The notes beneath the pieces are model-generated. The model did not search any database and was not told the origin of the DNA. It saw nothing but the letters and a program-made list of their open reading frames with translations. The translations under genes and the position numbers were made by a program. From positions 1 through 51,129 of the forward strand of contig DASTKT010000161.1 of the NCBI GenBank assembly GCA_035715725.1: a stretch of 51,129 bases of DNA, in the 5' to 3' direction. The stretch is from JADGGV01 sp035715725. GTDB taxonomy: Bacteria; Gemmatimonadota; Gemmatimonadetes; Longimicrobiales; RSA9. Positions 42,301 to 49,039 of this stretch are shown here, piece after piece; position 1 is the first letter of the stretch, and the number at the start of each line of letters is the position of its first letter.

Positions 42301-42622
42301 CGAGCGCTTCGGCGGCGTGAACCCGTGGTACAGCGACATCGACCTGCGCGTTATGCAGGACGTGGCCGTCGTCACGGGCGGCCGGCGCCAGGCGCTGCAA
42401 CTGAACGTCGACGTGCTCAACGTCGCGAACCTGCTCAACTCGCGCTGGGGCGTGCGCAAGGTCGCCGACCCGGCGGCGACGTCGCCGCTCAGCCTCGTGC
42501 GCTTCGATCCCGACGGCGAGCCGGTGTTCAACTTCATCGGCCCGTCCCGGACGTTCATCGACGACCCGAGCATCTTCTCCCGCTGGCAGGTGCAGGTCGG
42601 GCTGAAGTACATGCTGAACTAG
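39368..42622 (+). CDS. Oar-like TonB-dependent receptor
   Basis: 1084 aa; ATG 39368 after GGAGG. Signal to about residue 31 (LAAQ). Carboxypeptidase-regulatory-like domain about 35-120 (TTGSLNGFVLDENGKPLVGAVVRAV), plug about 150-245 (STRDLIRLDPRNDGNYSFAGRNWLF), and a very long barrel rich in aromatic and Asn-containing strands (FNNTGRGPNSSSLPFRNSGYTINNRL, FSFRYNLLDAKRDL). These are hallmarks of Oar/SusC-like adhesin-type outer-membrane receptors in Myxococcota, Acidobacteriota and Gemmatimonadota. The last residue is Asn, not the usual Phe. The C-terminus QVQVGLKYMLN is complete. Likely imports or binds peptides or polysaccharide. Confidence 0.9.
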   Translation: MRLRVRRLDRPGLVTLLALLGVLWRAAALAAQGVTTGSLNGFVLDENGKPLVGAVVRAVHEPSRTQYTGLVRAGGAFTIPNMRVGGPYTVTAELIGRRTEAERDVYVQLAQTVRLDFALAPEAIELKAVEVAAERGEVFNSARTGATTLISRAQVEELPSIKRSTRDLIRLDPRNDGNYSFAGRNWLFNNISLDGSYFNNPYGLDDPAPGGQTSAEPVPYDAVEQVQVSVAPFDVREGGFTGANVNTVTKSGTNALRVSAYTFVRNESLIGNKVRGVPVIANPDLRYNQSGFTLSGPLLRDKLFFFLNGELERRDDPGSDFVANKDGTVQFGESRVQASVMDRIRERMIQVYNYDPGPYEGYINKTDNNKALLRLDWNVNAHNNLSFRYNLLDAKRDLPPHPFVLSFNNTGRGPNSSSLPFRNSGYTINNRLNSFALELNSRGDGFANRFFASYNRFRDFRDPFSADFPTIEIGEAGVTYTTVGHEPFSIHNILDQDVVQLTNNFTLFRGKHSLTLGANFETFGFFNSFNIFRDGVFFLPYSTGIGSTFASLDEFFQATDPAHPIDFRKLIGSGPYKGENVDVGQLSFYAQDELLATQNLTLTYGVRMDLPMYFTKPVANPFSRSLKALDENRQPETVDEAALPGASPLFSPRLGFNWDVAGRHETQLRGGTGVFTGRVPFVWVGNVISNPGANPNLFPTGKAIPTKDGAVLAQSFDVNAMDPKFKWPQVWVTDLAVDRRLPGDVVGTVELIYGNDIHNVFMRNADLVKPLRTLQDGRPYYGGFGNNELNPDGGAGIYVIDNTSDGYNVSASAQLRKQWAFGLGGAVSYAYTEAKNKLKSTEIASVLWQNQPVQGDPNNPELSFSEFGQRHRIVGSATYTANWSPRLATHFGLYFETAEGNRFAGAGGNRYSFIYAGDVNGDGQGGNDLIFIPRDQSQIRLAPRTAGGRTISAAEQWSAFDAFIGQDPYLRKHRGRIAERFGGVNPWYSDIDLRVMQDVAVVTGGRRQALQLNVDVLNVANLLNSRWGVRKVADPAATSPLSLVRFDPDGEPVFNFIGPSRTFIDDPSIFSRWQVQVGLKYMLN

Positions 42623-42643
42623 CGACGCTGGCGCGCCGCGCAG

Positions 42644-42712
42644 GAGGTCGGCTTCGCCTCCCGCAAGAGGTCGCCGGCTGCACCTTCTCCCGCAAGAGGC
42701 GCTGCGCGCCGC
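42644..42712. repeat. Short array of the same hairpin repeat as at 15.9 kb
   Basis: Units GAGGTCGGCTTCGCCTCCCGCAA and GAGGTCGCCGGCTGC..CTCCCGCAA followed by GAGGCGCTGCGCGCC share the conserved start and the CTCCCGCAA junction with the larger array at 15858-16045. It is intergenic, right after the Oar-like gene. Confidence 0.7.
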
Positions 42713-42749
42713 ATCGACGGCGGCGCGACGGGGCGTCGGAAGCCTGAAC

Positions 42750-42781
42750 GAAGGTGCCGGGGCGATCGCTCCGGCACCTTC
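42750..42781 (+). terminator. Hairpin terminator
   Basis: GAAGGTGCCGG (42750-42760) pairs with 42771-42781 around a loop holding GCGATCGC. It ends the Oar-like transcript before the ogt gene. Confidence 0.6.
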
Positions 42782-42839
42782 CGCGTATTACTTTGGGACG
42801 ACGCCGGCGGCGCGCGCCGGCGCAGGCACGGGGGGCCCG

Positions 42840-43457
42840 ATGGCGAGCTACGCACGGCGGTTTTCGACGCTTCTCGGAGAGATGGCGGCGCTGGTCGACG
42901 AGGACGGCGCGCTGCGGGCGCTCACGTTCTGCCGTGGGCGCCCGCGCGGCGCGGTGGCGCGCGAGCTCGTGCCGGGCGAGGAGGTGGTGTGGGGCGACGC
43001 GCGGGCGGACGCCGTCGTCGCCCAGCTCGAGGAGTACTTCCGCGGCGAGCGGCGGGAGTTCGAGCTGCGGCTGGCGCCGCGGGGCTCGGCGTTCCAGCGG
43101 CGGGTCTGGGAGGAGCTGCGGAAGGTGCCGTACGGCACGACGGTCAGCTACGGCGAGCTGGCGGAGCGCGTGGGGCTGCGCAGCGCGACGGCGTCCCGCG
43201 CGGTCGGGCGCGCGAACGCGACGAACCCGATCGCGATCGTCGTCCCGTGCCACCGCGTCATCGGCGCGGACGGCGCGCTGACGGGGTACGCCGCGGGGCT
43301 GGACCTGAAGGCGAAGCTGCTGGTGCTGGAAGGGGCGCTGCTGGAGGGTCACGGGCACGCGCCCGCGCCGCGGCGCGCGGGGCGGGCCGGCGGGCGGCCG
43401 CGCTCCGCGCCGGAGCAGCCCGACCTGTTCGCGGCGGGCGGCGTGGAGGCGCGGTGA
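42840..43457 (+). CDS. ogt: Methylated-DNA--[protein]-cysteine S-methyltransferase
   Basis: 205 aa. Removes O6-alkyl groups from guanine by transferring them to its own cysteine. The active-site motif is IVVPCHRVIG, and the DNA-binding part QRRVWEELRKVPYGTTVSYGELAERVG with SRAVGRANATNPI fits the Ogt/MGMT C-terminal domain. The N-terminal part is short. The C-terminus has a 40-residue Pro/Arg/Ala tail ending PDLFAAGGVEAR, not part of the family. The stop codon overlaps the start of the next gene (GTGA). Confidence 0.92.
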   Translation: MASYARRFSTLLGEMAALVDEDGALRALTFCRGRPRGAVARELVPGEEVVWGDARADAVVAQLEEYFRGERREFELRLAPRGSAFQRRVWEELRKVPYGTTVSYGELAERVGLRSATASRAVGRANATNPIAIVVPCHRVIGADGALTGYAAGLDLKAKLLVLEGALLEGHGHAPAPRRAGRAGGRPRSAPEQPDLFAAGGVEAR

Positions 43458-44755
43458 CGGCCGGTCTCACGCTGACGGCCGCGGGCGCGCGGGCGCTGCA
43501 CCTGGCCGTGCAGGGGCTGGACCGGCGGCCGCGCCGGCGGGCGCGCAAGGCCGACGTGCTGGCGGCGATCCGGCGGATGGGCGTGCTCCAGATCGATACG
43601 ATCCACGTCGTCGCCCGCAGCCCGTATCTCGTCCTCTTCAGCCGGCTCGGCGCCTACCCGCCGGGGTGGCTCGACCAGCTCCTGGCCGAGGGCGCACTCT
43701 TCGAGTACTGGTCCCATGAGGCGTCGTTCCTCCCGATCGAGGAGTATCCGCTCTACCGGCGGCGCATGCTGGAGCCGCAGGGGATGGGGTGGAAGTACCG
43801 CCACGAGTTCATGGAGAAGCACCGGGAGCAGGTCCGGGCGCTGCTCGAGCACGTCCGGGAGCGCGGCCCGGTGCGCTCCATCGACTTCGAGCGGCGGGAC
43901 GGCGAGAAGGGCTCGTGGTGGGGGTGGAAGTTCGAGAAGCGCGCGCTGGAGGGGCTCTTCACCGCCGGCGAGCTGATGATCGCGCGGCGGGAGCGCTTCC
44001 AGCGGGTCTACGACCTGCGCGAGCGCGTGCTCCCGGACTGGGACGACGCCCGGCTGCCGTCCCACGACGACGTCGCGCGGACGCTGGCGCTGCGGGCGGT
44101 GCGCTGCCTGGGCGTGGCCAGCGCGCGCTGGGTGGCGGACTACTTCCGCATGTCGAAGAAGGAGACGCCGGAGGTCGTGCGGCGGCTGGCGGCGGAGGGC
44201 GCGCTCGCGACGGCGACGGTCGAGGGGTGGAAGGAGCCGGTCTACATCCACCCCGAGCACCTGGAGCTGGCGGAGCGCGCGGCGGCGGGCGCGCTGAAGC
44301 CGTCCTACACGACGCTGCTCTCCCCGTTCGACCCGGTCGTCTGGGACCGGGTGCGCGCCCGCGCGCTGTTCGATTTCGACTACCGGCTCGAGTGCTACAC
44401 GCCGGCGCCGAAGCGGCGCTGGGGGTACTTCGTGCTCCCGATCCTGCGGCGCGGCGCGCTGGTGGGGCGGCTGGACGCCAAGGCGCACCGCGGCGATGGC
44501 GTCTTCGAGGTCCGCTCGCTGCACCTCGAGCCCGGCGTGCGCGTGAGCGACCGGTTCCTGGCGGATGTCGGCGGGGCGCTGGCCGCCTGTGCGGCGTGGC
44601 ACGGCACGCCGCATGTGCGCGTGCGGCGGGCGGAGCCGGCGGGCGTCGCTCCGGCGCTCGAGCGGGCGGCGGCCGCCGCCGCGCCGGCGGGACCCGAACC
44701 TCCCGGCGAGGCGGCCGAGGCCGGAGCGGCCGCCGCGGCGTCCGACGCCGCCTGA
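43454..44755 (+). CDS. YcaQ/AlkX-like winged-helix DNA glycosylase
   Basis: 433 aa from GTG 43454. HTH_42 family (the former DUF1006), shown in E. coli (YcaQ) and Streptomyces (AlkZ) to remove alkylated or crosslinked bases. The catalytic motif LQIDTI (Gln-Ile-Asp) is the Q-x-D form of the YcaQ group, at about residue 47. Further signatures are EYWSHEASFLP, FEKRALEGLFTAGELMIARRERFQRVYDL, and the C-terminal LLSPFDPVVWDRVRARALFDFDYRLECYTP. The C-terminal 40 residues are Ala/Pro/Glu-rich. Co-translated with ogt, so it belongs to an alkylation-damage repair pair. Confidence 0.88.
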   Translation: MTAGLTLTAAGARALHLAVQGLDRRPRRRARKADVLAAIRRMGVLQIDTIHVVARSPYLVLFSRLGAYPPGWLDQLLAEGALFEYWSHEASFLPIEEYPLYRRRMLEPQGMGWKYRHEFMEKHREQVRALLEHVRERGPVRSIDFERRDGEKGSWWGWKFEKRALEGLFTAGELMIARRERFQRVYDLRERVLPDWDDARLPSHDDVARTLALRAVRCLGVASARWVADYFRMSKKETPEVVRRLAAEGALATATVEGWKEPVYIHPEHLELAERAAAGALKPSYTTLLSPFDPVVWDRVRARALFDFDYRLECYTPAPKRRWGYFVLPILRRGALVGRLDAKAHRGDGVFEVRSLHLEPGVRVSDRFLADVGGALAACAAWHGTPHVRVRRAEPAGVAPALERAAAAAAPAGPEPPGEAAEAGAAAAASDAA

Positions 44756-44766
44756 GCGGAGCGCGG

Positions 44767-45855
44767 GTGCCGAGCCGCGAGCGACCCGACCCTCGGCACC
44801 GGCGCCCCGGCCCCCTCGAGCGGCTCGTGGAGCGGCTCCGCTCCGGCCTCACGGAGCCGGTCCAGCAGCTCAAGATCTCCCTCCTCCTGCTCGTCCTGCT
44901 CGTCGCGATCGGCACGCTCGGCTACGTCGTGCTGGAGGCGATGTCGCCGCTCGACGGGCTGTACATGACCATCATCACGCTCACGACGGTGGGCTTCCGG
45001 GAGGTGCGCGAGCTCGACGCGCCGGGGAAGGTGTTCACCATCTTCCTCCTCCTGAGCGGCGTGGTCATCGGCGCGTGGGCCATCCGCAACGCGGTCGAGG
45101 CCACGCTCGGTCAGGCCTTCTGGAGCTCGGTGCAGCGGCGGAGGATACGCGGCATGCTGGAGAGCTTGCGCGGGCACTACATCGTCTGCGGCTACGGCCG
45201 GCTCGGCCGGCACATCGTGCGGGACCTGCAGGCGCGGGGCGAAGCCTACGTCGTGATCGACGCGAACCCGGCGCTGGAGGAGGAGCTGCTCGCGCAGCGC
45301 CTCCCGTTCGTGCTGGGGGACGCGACGCTGGAGGAGAGCTTGCGGGCGGCGGCGATCGAGCGCGCGCAGGGGCTCGTCGCCGCGCTCGACTCGGACGCCA
45401 ACAACGTGCTGACCGTGCTCACGGCGCGGGAGCTGAAGCCGGCGCTGCAGATCGTGGCCCGCGCCAACTCCGAGGCGCTCGAGTCGCGGCTCCTGCGCGC
45501 CGGCGCGGACCGCGTGATCGCGCCGGACTCGATCGGCGGCCACCGCATGGCGCTGGCGCTGCTGCGCCCCGCGGTGGACGACTTCTTCGGCCGCGTCTTC
45601 AACCTCGGCGTGCAGCCGGAGGTCGACGTCGGCCAGGTGACGATCACGCCCGGCTCCCCCTTCGCCGGGCAGACCGTCGCCGCCTGCGACCTGCGCCGCG
45701 TGCGCAACGTCTCGATCCTCGCCATCCAGACGACGGCCGGCGCGTTCGACCTGAACGTGCAGCCCGAGCGGATCATCGAGCCCGGCGAGACGCTGATCCT
45801 GCTGGGGCCCGCCGAGGCGATCTACGATCTGGAGGCGTTGTACAGCTCGGGGTGA
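44767..45855 (+). CDS. Two-TM potassium channel with RCK (TrkA) domains
   Basis: 362 aa from GTG 44767, GGAG 5 nt upstream. Two TM helices (about 36-56 and 92-112) surround a pore loop TIITLTTVGFREVREL. The expected K+ filter is TVGYG or TVGFG; here the second Gly is replaced by Arg (TVGFR). A Rossmann RCK-N domain starts at HYIVCGYGRLGRHIV, and an RCK-C domain follows (VTITPGSPFAGQTVAACDL...). It is a MthK/Kch-type channel gated by nucleotide or Ca2+. It begins 11 nt after the AlkX gene. Confidence 0.88.
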   Translation: MPSRERPDPRHRRPGPLERLVERLRSGLTEPVQQLKISLLLLVLLVAIGTLGYVVLEAMSPLDGLYMTIITLTTVGFREVRELDAPGKVFTIFLLLSGVVIGAWAIRNAVEATLGQAFWSSVQRRRIRGMLESLRGHYIVCGYGRLGRHIVRDLQARGEAYVVIDANPALEEELLAQRLPFVLGDATLEESLRAAAIERAQGLVAALDSDANNVLTVLTARELKPALQIVARANSEALESRLLRAGADRVIAPDSIGGHRMALALLRPAVDDFFGRVFNLGVQPEVDVGQVTITPGSPFAGQTVAACDLRRVRNVSILAIQTTAGAFDLNVQPERIIEPGETLILLGPAEAIYDLEALYSSG

Positions 45856-45868
45856 GCGCGGGGGCCGT

Positions 45869-46588
45869 TCATTGGCCGGGAGCCAACCCCCTCAGCAGCG
45901 CCGGCGCCGCCAGCAGCAGCCACGTGCCGATCCCCGCCAGGAACGCTTCGCCCCGCGTGAACCGGGCGATGACCCGCAGGCCGACGATCCACAGCACCAT
46001 CTGCCAGATCGCGAAGACGTCGAGGCGGCCGAGCAGCGCGCTGGTGATCGGGGACAGGTCGCCCGCGGGGAGGAAGCGGAGCACGCCCATGGAGATGTCG
46101 CGGGTCCGATCGATCGGCAGGCCGCGGTTGTCCTTCACGATCAGGAGCACGGAGACGGCCACCTGCTGCAGCACGAGGATGAAGCCGGAGTACGTCGCCA
46201 CGATCATGGCGTTACGGAAGGTCACGCGCCCCTCGGCGAGCCGGCCGAAGAGCCAGAGCAGCGCGCCCGTGGCCAGCGTGCTGACCGCGACGGCGATGGG
46301 GACGAAGATGCCGCCGAGGTAGCGCATGCGCTGGGCGGCCGCCTCGAGCGTCTTCGGGTCGACGCCGGGCTTGCCCGCGGCCTGCGCCTGGAGCGCCGCC
46401 CGCATGATGAGCTCGTTGGCCGGCAGGAGCGCGTAGTAGAGGGCCAGGAACACGGCGGCGATGATGGCGAGCGGGAGACCCCATCCCGCGTCGGCGCGCC
46501 GGCGGAACACGGCGGCCGGCGAGACGAAGATGTCGACGAAGTCCTCCCAGAGCGGGACGGGGTGCTGCTGCTCGACGACGGTGGACAT
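45869..46588 (-). CDS. Yip1-like multi-pass membrane protein
   Basis: 239 aa with about five TM helices (GLPLAIIAAVFLALYYALL, GGIFVPIAVAVSTLATGALLWLFG, NAMIVATYSGFILVLQQVAVSVLLI, IWQMVLWIVGLRVIARF, GIGTWLLLAAPALLRG). The spacing and the opening segment LWEDFVDIFVSPAAVFRRRADAGW are typical of bacterial Yip1-family proteins (PF04893), whose role is unknown. It converges on the channel gene; the R2lox-like gene upstream (about 40 nt) is probably in the same transcript. Confidence 0.8.
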   Translation of the reverse strand: MSTVVEQQHPVPLWEDFVDIFVSPAAVFRRRADAGWGLPLAIIAAVFLALYYALLPANELIMRAALQAQAAGKPGVDPKTLEAAAQRMRYLGGIFVPIAVAVSTLATGALLWLFGRLAEGRVTFRNAMIVATYSGFILVLQQVAVSVLLIVKDNRGLPIDRTRDISMGVLRFLPAGDLSPITSALLGRLDVFAIWQMVLWIVGLRVIARFTRGEAFLAGIGTWLLLAAPALLRGLAPGQ

Positions 46589-46628
46589 CTCGGCCTTTCG
46601 TGTGAAGGTGGAACGGGGATCCGGCGGC

Positions 46629-48017
46629 TCAGGCGCCGGCGATGCCCAGCTCGAGCTCCGCGCCGGCCGCGCCCGCGGCCGTGCCCGTGAGCCCGGCCGC
46701 GGCGGCGAACTGGGCGAGGGCGTCGAGGGCGTAGCGCTGGAGCGGCTCCAGCGGGACGAGCGGGTGCGGCACGTCGAAGAGGTGGATCGTGCCGACGACG
46801 CGCGGGAGCTGCCGGTCGAACGCCGCGGCCACGATGGCGCGCCGGCGCAGGTCGGCCGCCGCCACGTCGCGCAGGAACTGGATGCCGAAGGCGACGTGGC
46901 GGCCCTCGTCGCGCCGGACGAGGCGGAACCCTTCGGCCAGCCCCGGCAGCCAGCCGCGCTCGTCCAGCGCCTCGCCCGCGCCGCGGTAGCCGGTGCGGGC
47001 CAGCATCGCCTCGACGACGCCCATGTAATGCGTCACGCCCTCCGTCAGCACGTCCAGCAGGCGCGCCGGCTCTTCCTCGCGGCGCAGCCGTCGCGCGATC
47101 TCCTCCAGGTCGTCCACGAGAACCGCCCGCGGGTCGCCGGCGAGCGCGCCCGGCGTCTCGTCCCAGAGGACCTCGCGGAAGTAGCGGTCGAAGAAGTCGT
47201 AGTGCTTCGCCTCCTCGTAGAGCTGCGAGCCGAGGAACAGCTCCATCTCGATGCCGAGGCCGGCGCGGGCGACGGCGTCGACGAACGGCGCGAGCACCCG
47301 CGTCACCGAGGCTTCGCCCGCGTGGAACAGGCCGAGGAGCTGGAGGATCTGCTCGGCGAAGCCTTCGGCCGCGTGGTCCCGGCGGATCCGCTCCCAGTCC
47401 TCGCGGTCCGCGGAGAGGTCGATGTCCGCGGGGTCCCAGAACAGGCGCTTCGAGTTCGTGAAGAGCTGAAGGTAGCGCTCGGCGGCGACGGCGGGGTAGG
47501 ACGGGGGCGCGGGCGGCTCGACCAGAGCGGCCGTTACGGCCGCCGCGGCGAGGCCCGGCGGCAGCCCGAGCAGCGCCGCGCCGCCGGCGGCGGAGCCGGC
47601 ATCGTCCGGGAAGAGCGTGTCCAGCGCGGCGGCGCAGGCGACGAGGGCGCGCGCCGCGCGCACGTTCATGGCCAGGCGGGCGAGCGAGCCCTCGAGGCGG
47701 AGCCGCCGGCGCGCGACGGCGAGGACCGGGTCCATGACGCCCTGGACGACTTCCTTCCAGGCGCCGTACTCGCCGGAGAGGACGAAGGGCGCATGCGCCT
47801 GCGCGGCCGGGAGGAGGCTGACGCCGCGGCAGGCGCCGGCGTCGAGGTCGAGCACGACGGCCACCGGGTGGGGATAGCCGAGCTCCGGCGCCGGCGGATC
47901 CAGCACGAGCGCCACCGGCCAGCTCCAGCCGGAGGCGGCCTCGCGGTAGGACGCGCTGGCGTTCACCGCGGCGCGGAACGCCTCGGCCCACGGCTGCGTG
48001 AACGGACGGAGCGGCAT
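46629..48017 (-). CDS. SCP2-like domain fused to R2-like ligand-binding oxidase
   Basis: 462 aa from ATG 48017. Residues about 10-130 look like an SCP2 sterol-carrier-type lipid-binding domain (VAVVLDLDAGACRGVSLLPAA, APFVLSGEYGAWKEVVQGVMDPVLAVARRRLRLEG). Residues about 180-420 carry the di-metal helix bundle of R2lox: Glu235, EEAKH (Glu269, His272), Glu336 and DEGRH (Glu371, His374). R2lox enzymes use a Mn/Fe or Fe/Fe site with a fatty-acid-like ligand, so a lipid-binding partner domain is chemically sensible. There is no signal peptide, so it is cytoplasmic. Ribonucleotide-reductase activity is unlikely without the radical-pathway Tyr chain. Confidence 0.82.
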   Translation of the reverse strand: MPLRPFTQPWAEAFRAAVNASASYREAASGWSWPVALVLDPPAPELGYPHPVAVVLDLDAGACRGVSLLPAAQAHAPFVLSGEYGAWKEVVQGVMDPVLAVARRRLRLEGSLARLAMNVRAARALVACAAALDTLFPDDAGSAAGGAALLGLPPGLAAAAVTAALVEPPAPPSYPAVAAERYLQLFTNSKRLFWDPADIDLSADREDWERIRRDHAAEGFAEQILQLLGLFHAGEASVTRVLAPFVDAVARAGLGIEMELFLGSQLYEEAKHYDFFDRYFREVLWDETPGALAGDPRAVLVDDLEEIARRLRREEEPARLLDVLTEGVTHYMGVVEAMLARTGYRGAGEALDERGWLPGLAEGFRLVRRDEGRHVAFGIQFLRDVAAADLRRRAIVAAAFDRQLPRVVGTIHLFDVPHPLVPLEPLQRYALDALAQFAAAAGLTGTAAGAAGAELELGIAGA

Positions 48018-48134
48018 GGGGCCACCCGAGGAAGGAGGGGCGCACGAAGCGCGGGCCCTATCTAATCCGCGCGCGGTGACGGGGTCAAGCGTAAGCGTTC
48101 GCGAGGAGGTCGGAGGTGTGGGGACGACATTCGA

Positions 48135-48302
48135 CTGCCGTTGGGGCTGACTGCGGGTCCGACGGCGGGCGGGGGCGGGGGCGAGGGTGGGACGACCACT
48201 CCGGGTCCGCCGGCGGGTGGGGGCGGGGATTGCGGGCGGGGGCAGGCGCGAGCGCGGGCGCGGGCCCACGGCGGGAGCACTTCGGGCGCGGGCGCGGGGT
48301 CA
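48135..48302. repeat. Left arm of long inverted repeat around the four-helix-bundle gene
   Basis: About 168 bases whose inverse complement recurs at 48708-48870. A 40-base core (48240-48280) is identical, and the rest agrees with scattered substitutions and small gaps. Within the arm a unit with CGGGTCCG(A/C)CGGCGGG is repeated. The inner end carries the stop codon of the enclosed gene. Confidence 0.88.
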
Positions 48303-48659
48303 GGGATCCGGGCGGTTCTCCAGCGCGATGATCGCGTTCGTCAACATCCCCACGCAGGCGCCGGGGAGGTTGTACGCTTTCCGGACCTGCGGCTCCGTGA
48401 ACACCCGTTTGAGCACCAGCCGGCGCAGCACGGCCCGGACCTCGTTGGCCTCCTTCCGTGCGACCTCGTAGGCCCCGGTCTTCACCTTCGGTTTGAACGC
48501 GCCGACCCCCTCGGCCATGTTGAAGAGCACCGAGTCGGCCGAGCGCTCGAGGTGGTCCGCCGGCTTCGGCGCCCGCGCCTTCGCGCGGGACAGCAGCCCA
48601 TCCACCTCCGCGACGAGCGCCTCTGCCGCCTGGACCCTGCGCATCCGCTCGAGCCGCAT
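48300..48659 (-). CDS. Four-helix-bundle protein (23S rRNA intervening-sequence protein family)
   Basis: 119 aa from ATG 48659; GGGGGAGG precedes it. The sequence has the TIGR02436/S23-type pattern: LVAEVDGLLSRAKARAPKPADHLERSADSVLFNMAEGVGAFKPK, then YEVARKEANEVRAVLRRLVLKRVFTEPQ and a final amphipathic helix ending in NAIIALENRPD. In Leptospira and Coxiella, family members are encoded inside 23S rRNA intervening sequences; others are scattered through chromosomes. The function is not established, though RNA or DNA contact has been suggested. It is the only gene inside the inverted repeats. Confidence 0.87.
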   Translation of the reverse strand: MRLERMRRVQAAEALVAEVDGLLSRAKARAPKPADHLERSADSVLFNMAEGVGAFKPKVKTGAYEVARKEANEVRAVLRRLVLKRVFTEPQVRKAYNLPGACVGMLTNAIIALENRPDP

Positions 48660-48707
48660 GGGTCCAATCCTCCCCCGAGCGTGGGGCGCCGCCATGGCAA
48701 TTTGCGC

Positions 48708-48870
48708 GACCCCCGCCCCCACCCGCCGTGCTCCCGCCGTGGGCCCGCGCCCGCGCTCGCGCCTGCCCCCACCCGCAGTCTCCGCCCCCACCCGCCGTCG
48801 GACCCGGAGTGGTCCCCCCCTCGCCCTCGTCCCCGCCCGAAGTCGGACCCGCAGTCATCCCCGACCGCAG
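48708..48870. repeat. Right arm of long inverted repeat
   Basis: About 163 bases, the inverse of 48135-48302. It starts 48 nt before the start codon of the four-helix-bundle gene, so the gene with its ribosome binding site fits in the loop. The arm lies directly upstream of the S9 peptidase promoter. Confidence 0.88.
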
Positions 48871-48962
48871 CGTCTGCGCCCGCCCCCGTGAACGGCTGCT
48901 CCGTTCCCCGGCCCGTGCGCGTGCCCGCGCCCAGCGCCGCAGGCGCCGCCCGCGAGCCGGCC

Positions 48963-48991
48963 TTGTCGGGCCGGGCGGGCCGCGATACACT
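48963..48991 (+). promoter_or_regulatory. Candidate promoter of the S9 peptidase gene
   Basis: TTGTCG (48963-48968), exactly 17 nt, then TACACT (48986-48991), a good match to -35/-10 sigma-70-like elements in an otherwise very GC-rich region. It lies 48 nt before the start codon. Confidence 0.5.
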
Positions 48992-49039
48992 GCACCCACT
49001 CCATCCCACCCGCGGCACCTCTTTGCACGGAGAATCCCC

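Noticed and set aside
39218..42400. 1060-codon minus-strand frame opposite the Oar-like receptor
   Set aside because: Antisense shadow frame, with the same biased composition.
48300..48659. An intervening sequence inside a 23S rRNA gene
   Set aside because: No rRNA sequence is visible on either side; only the layout resembles such an insert.
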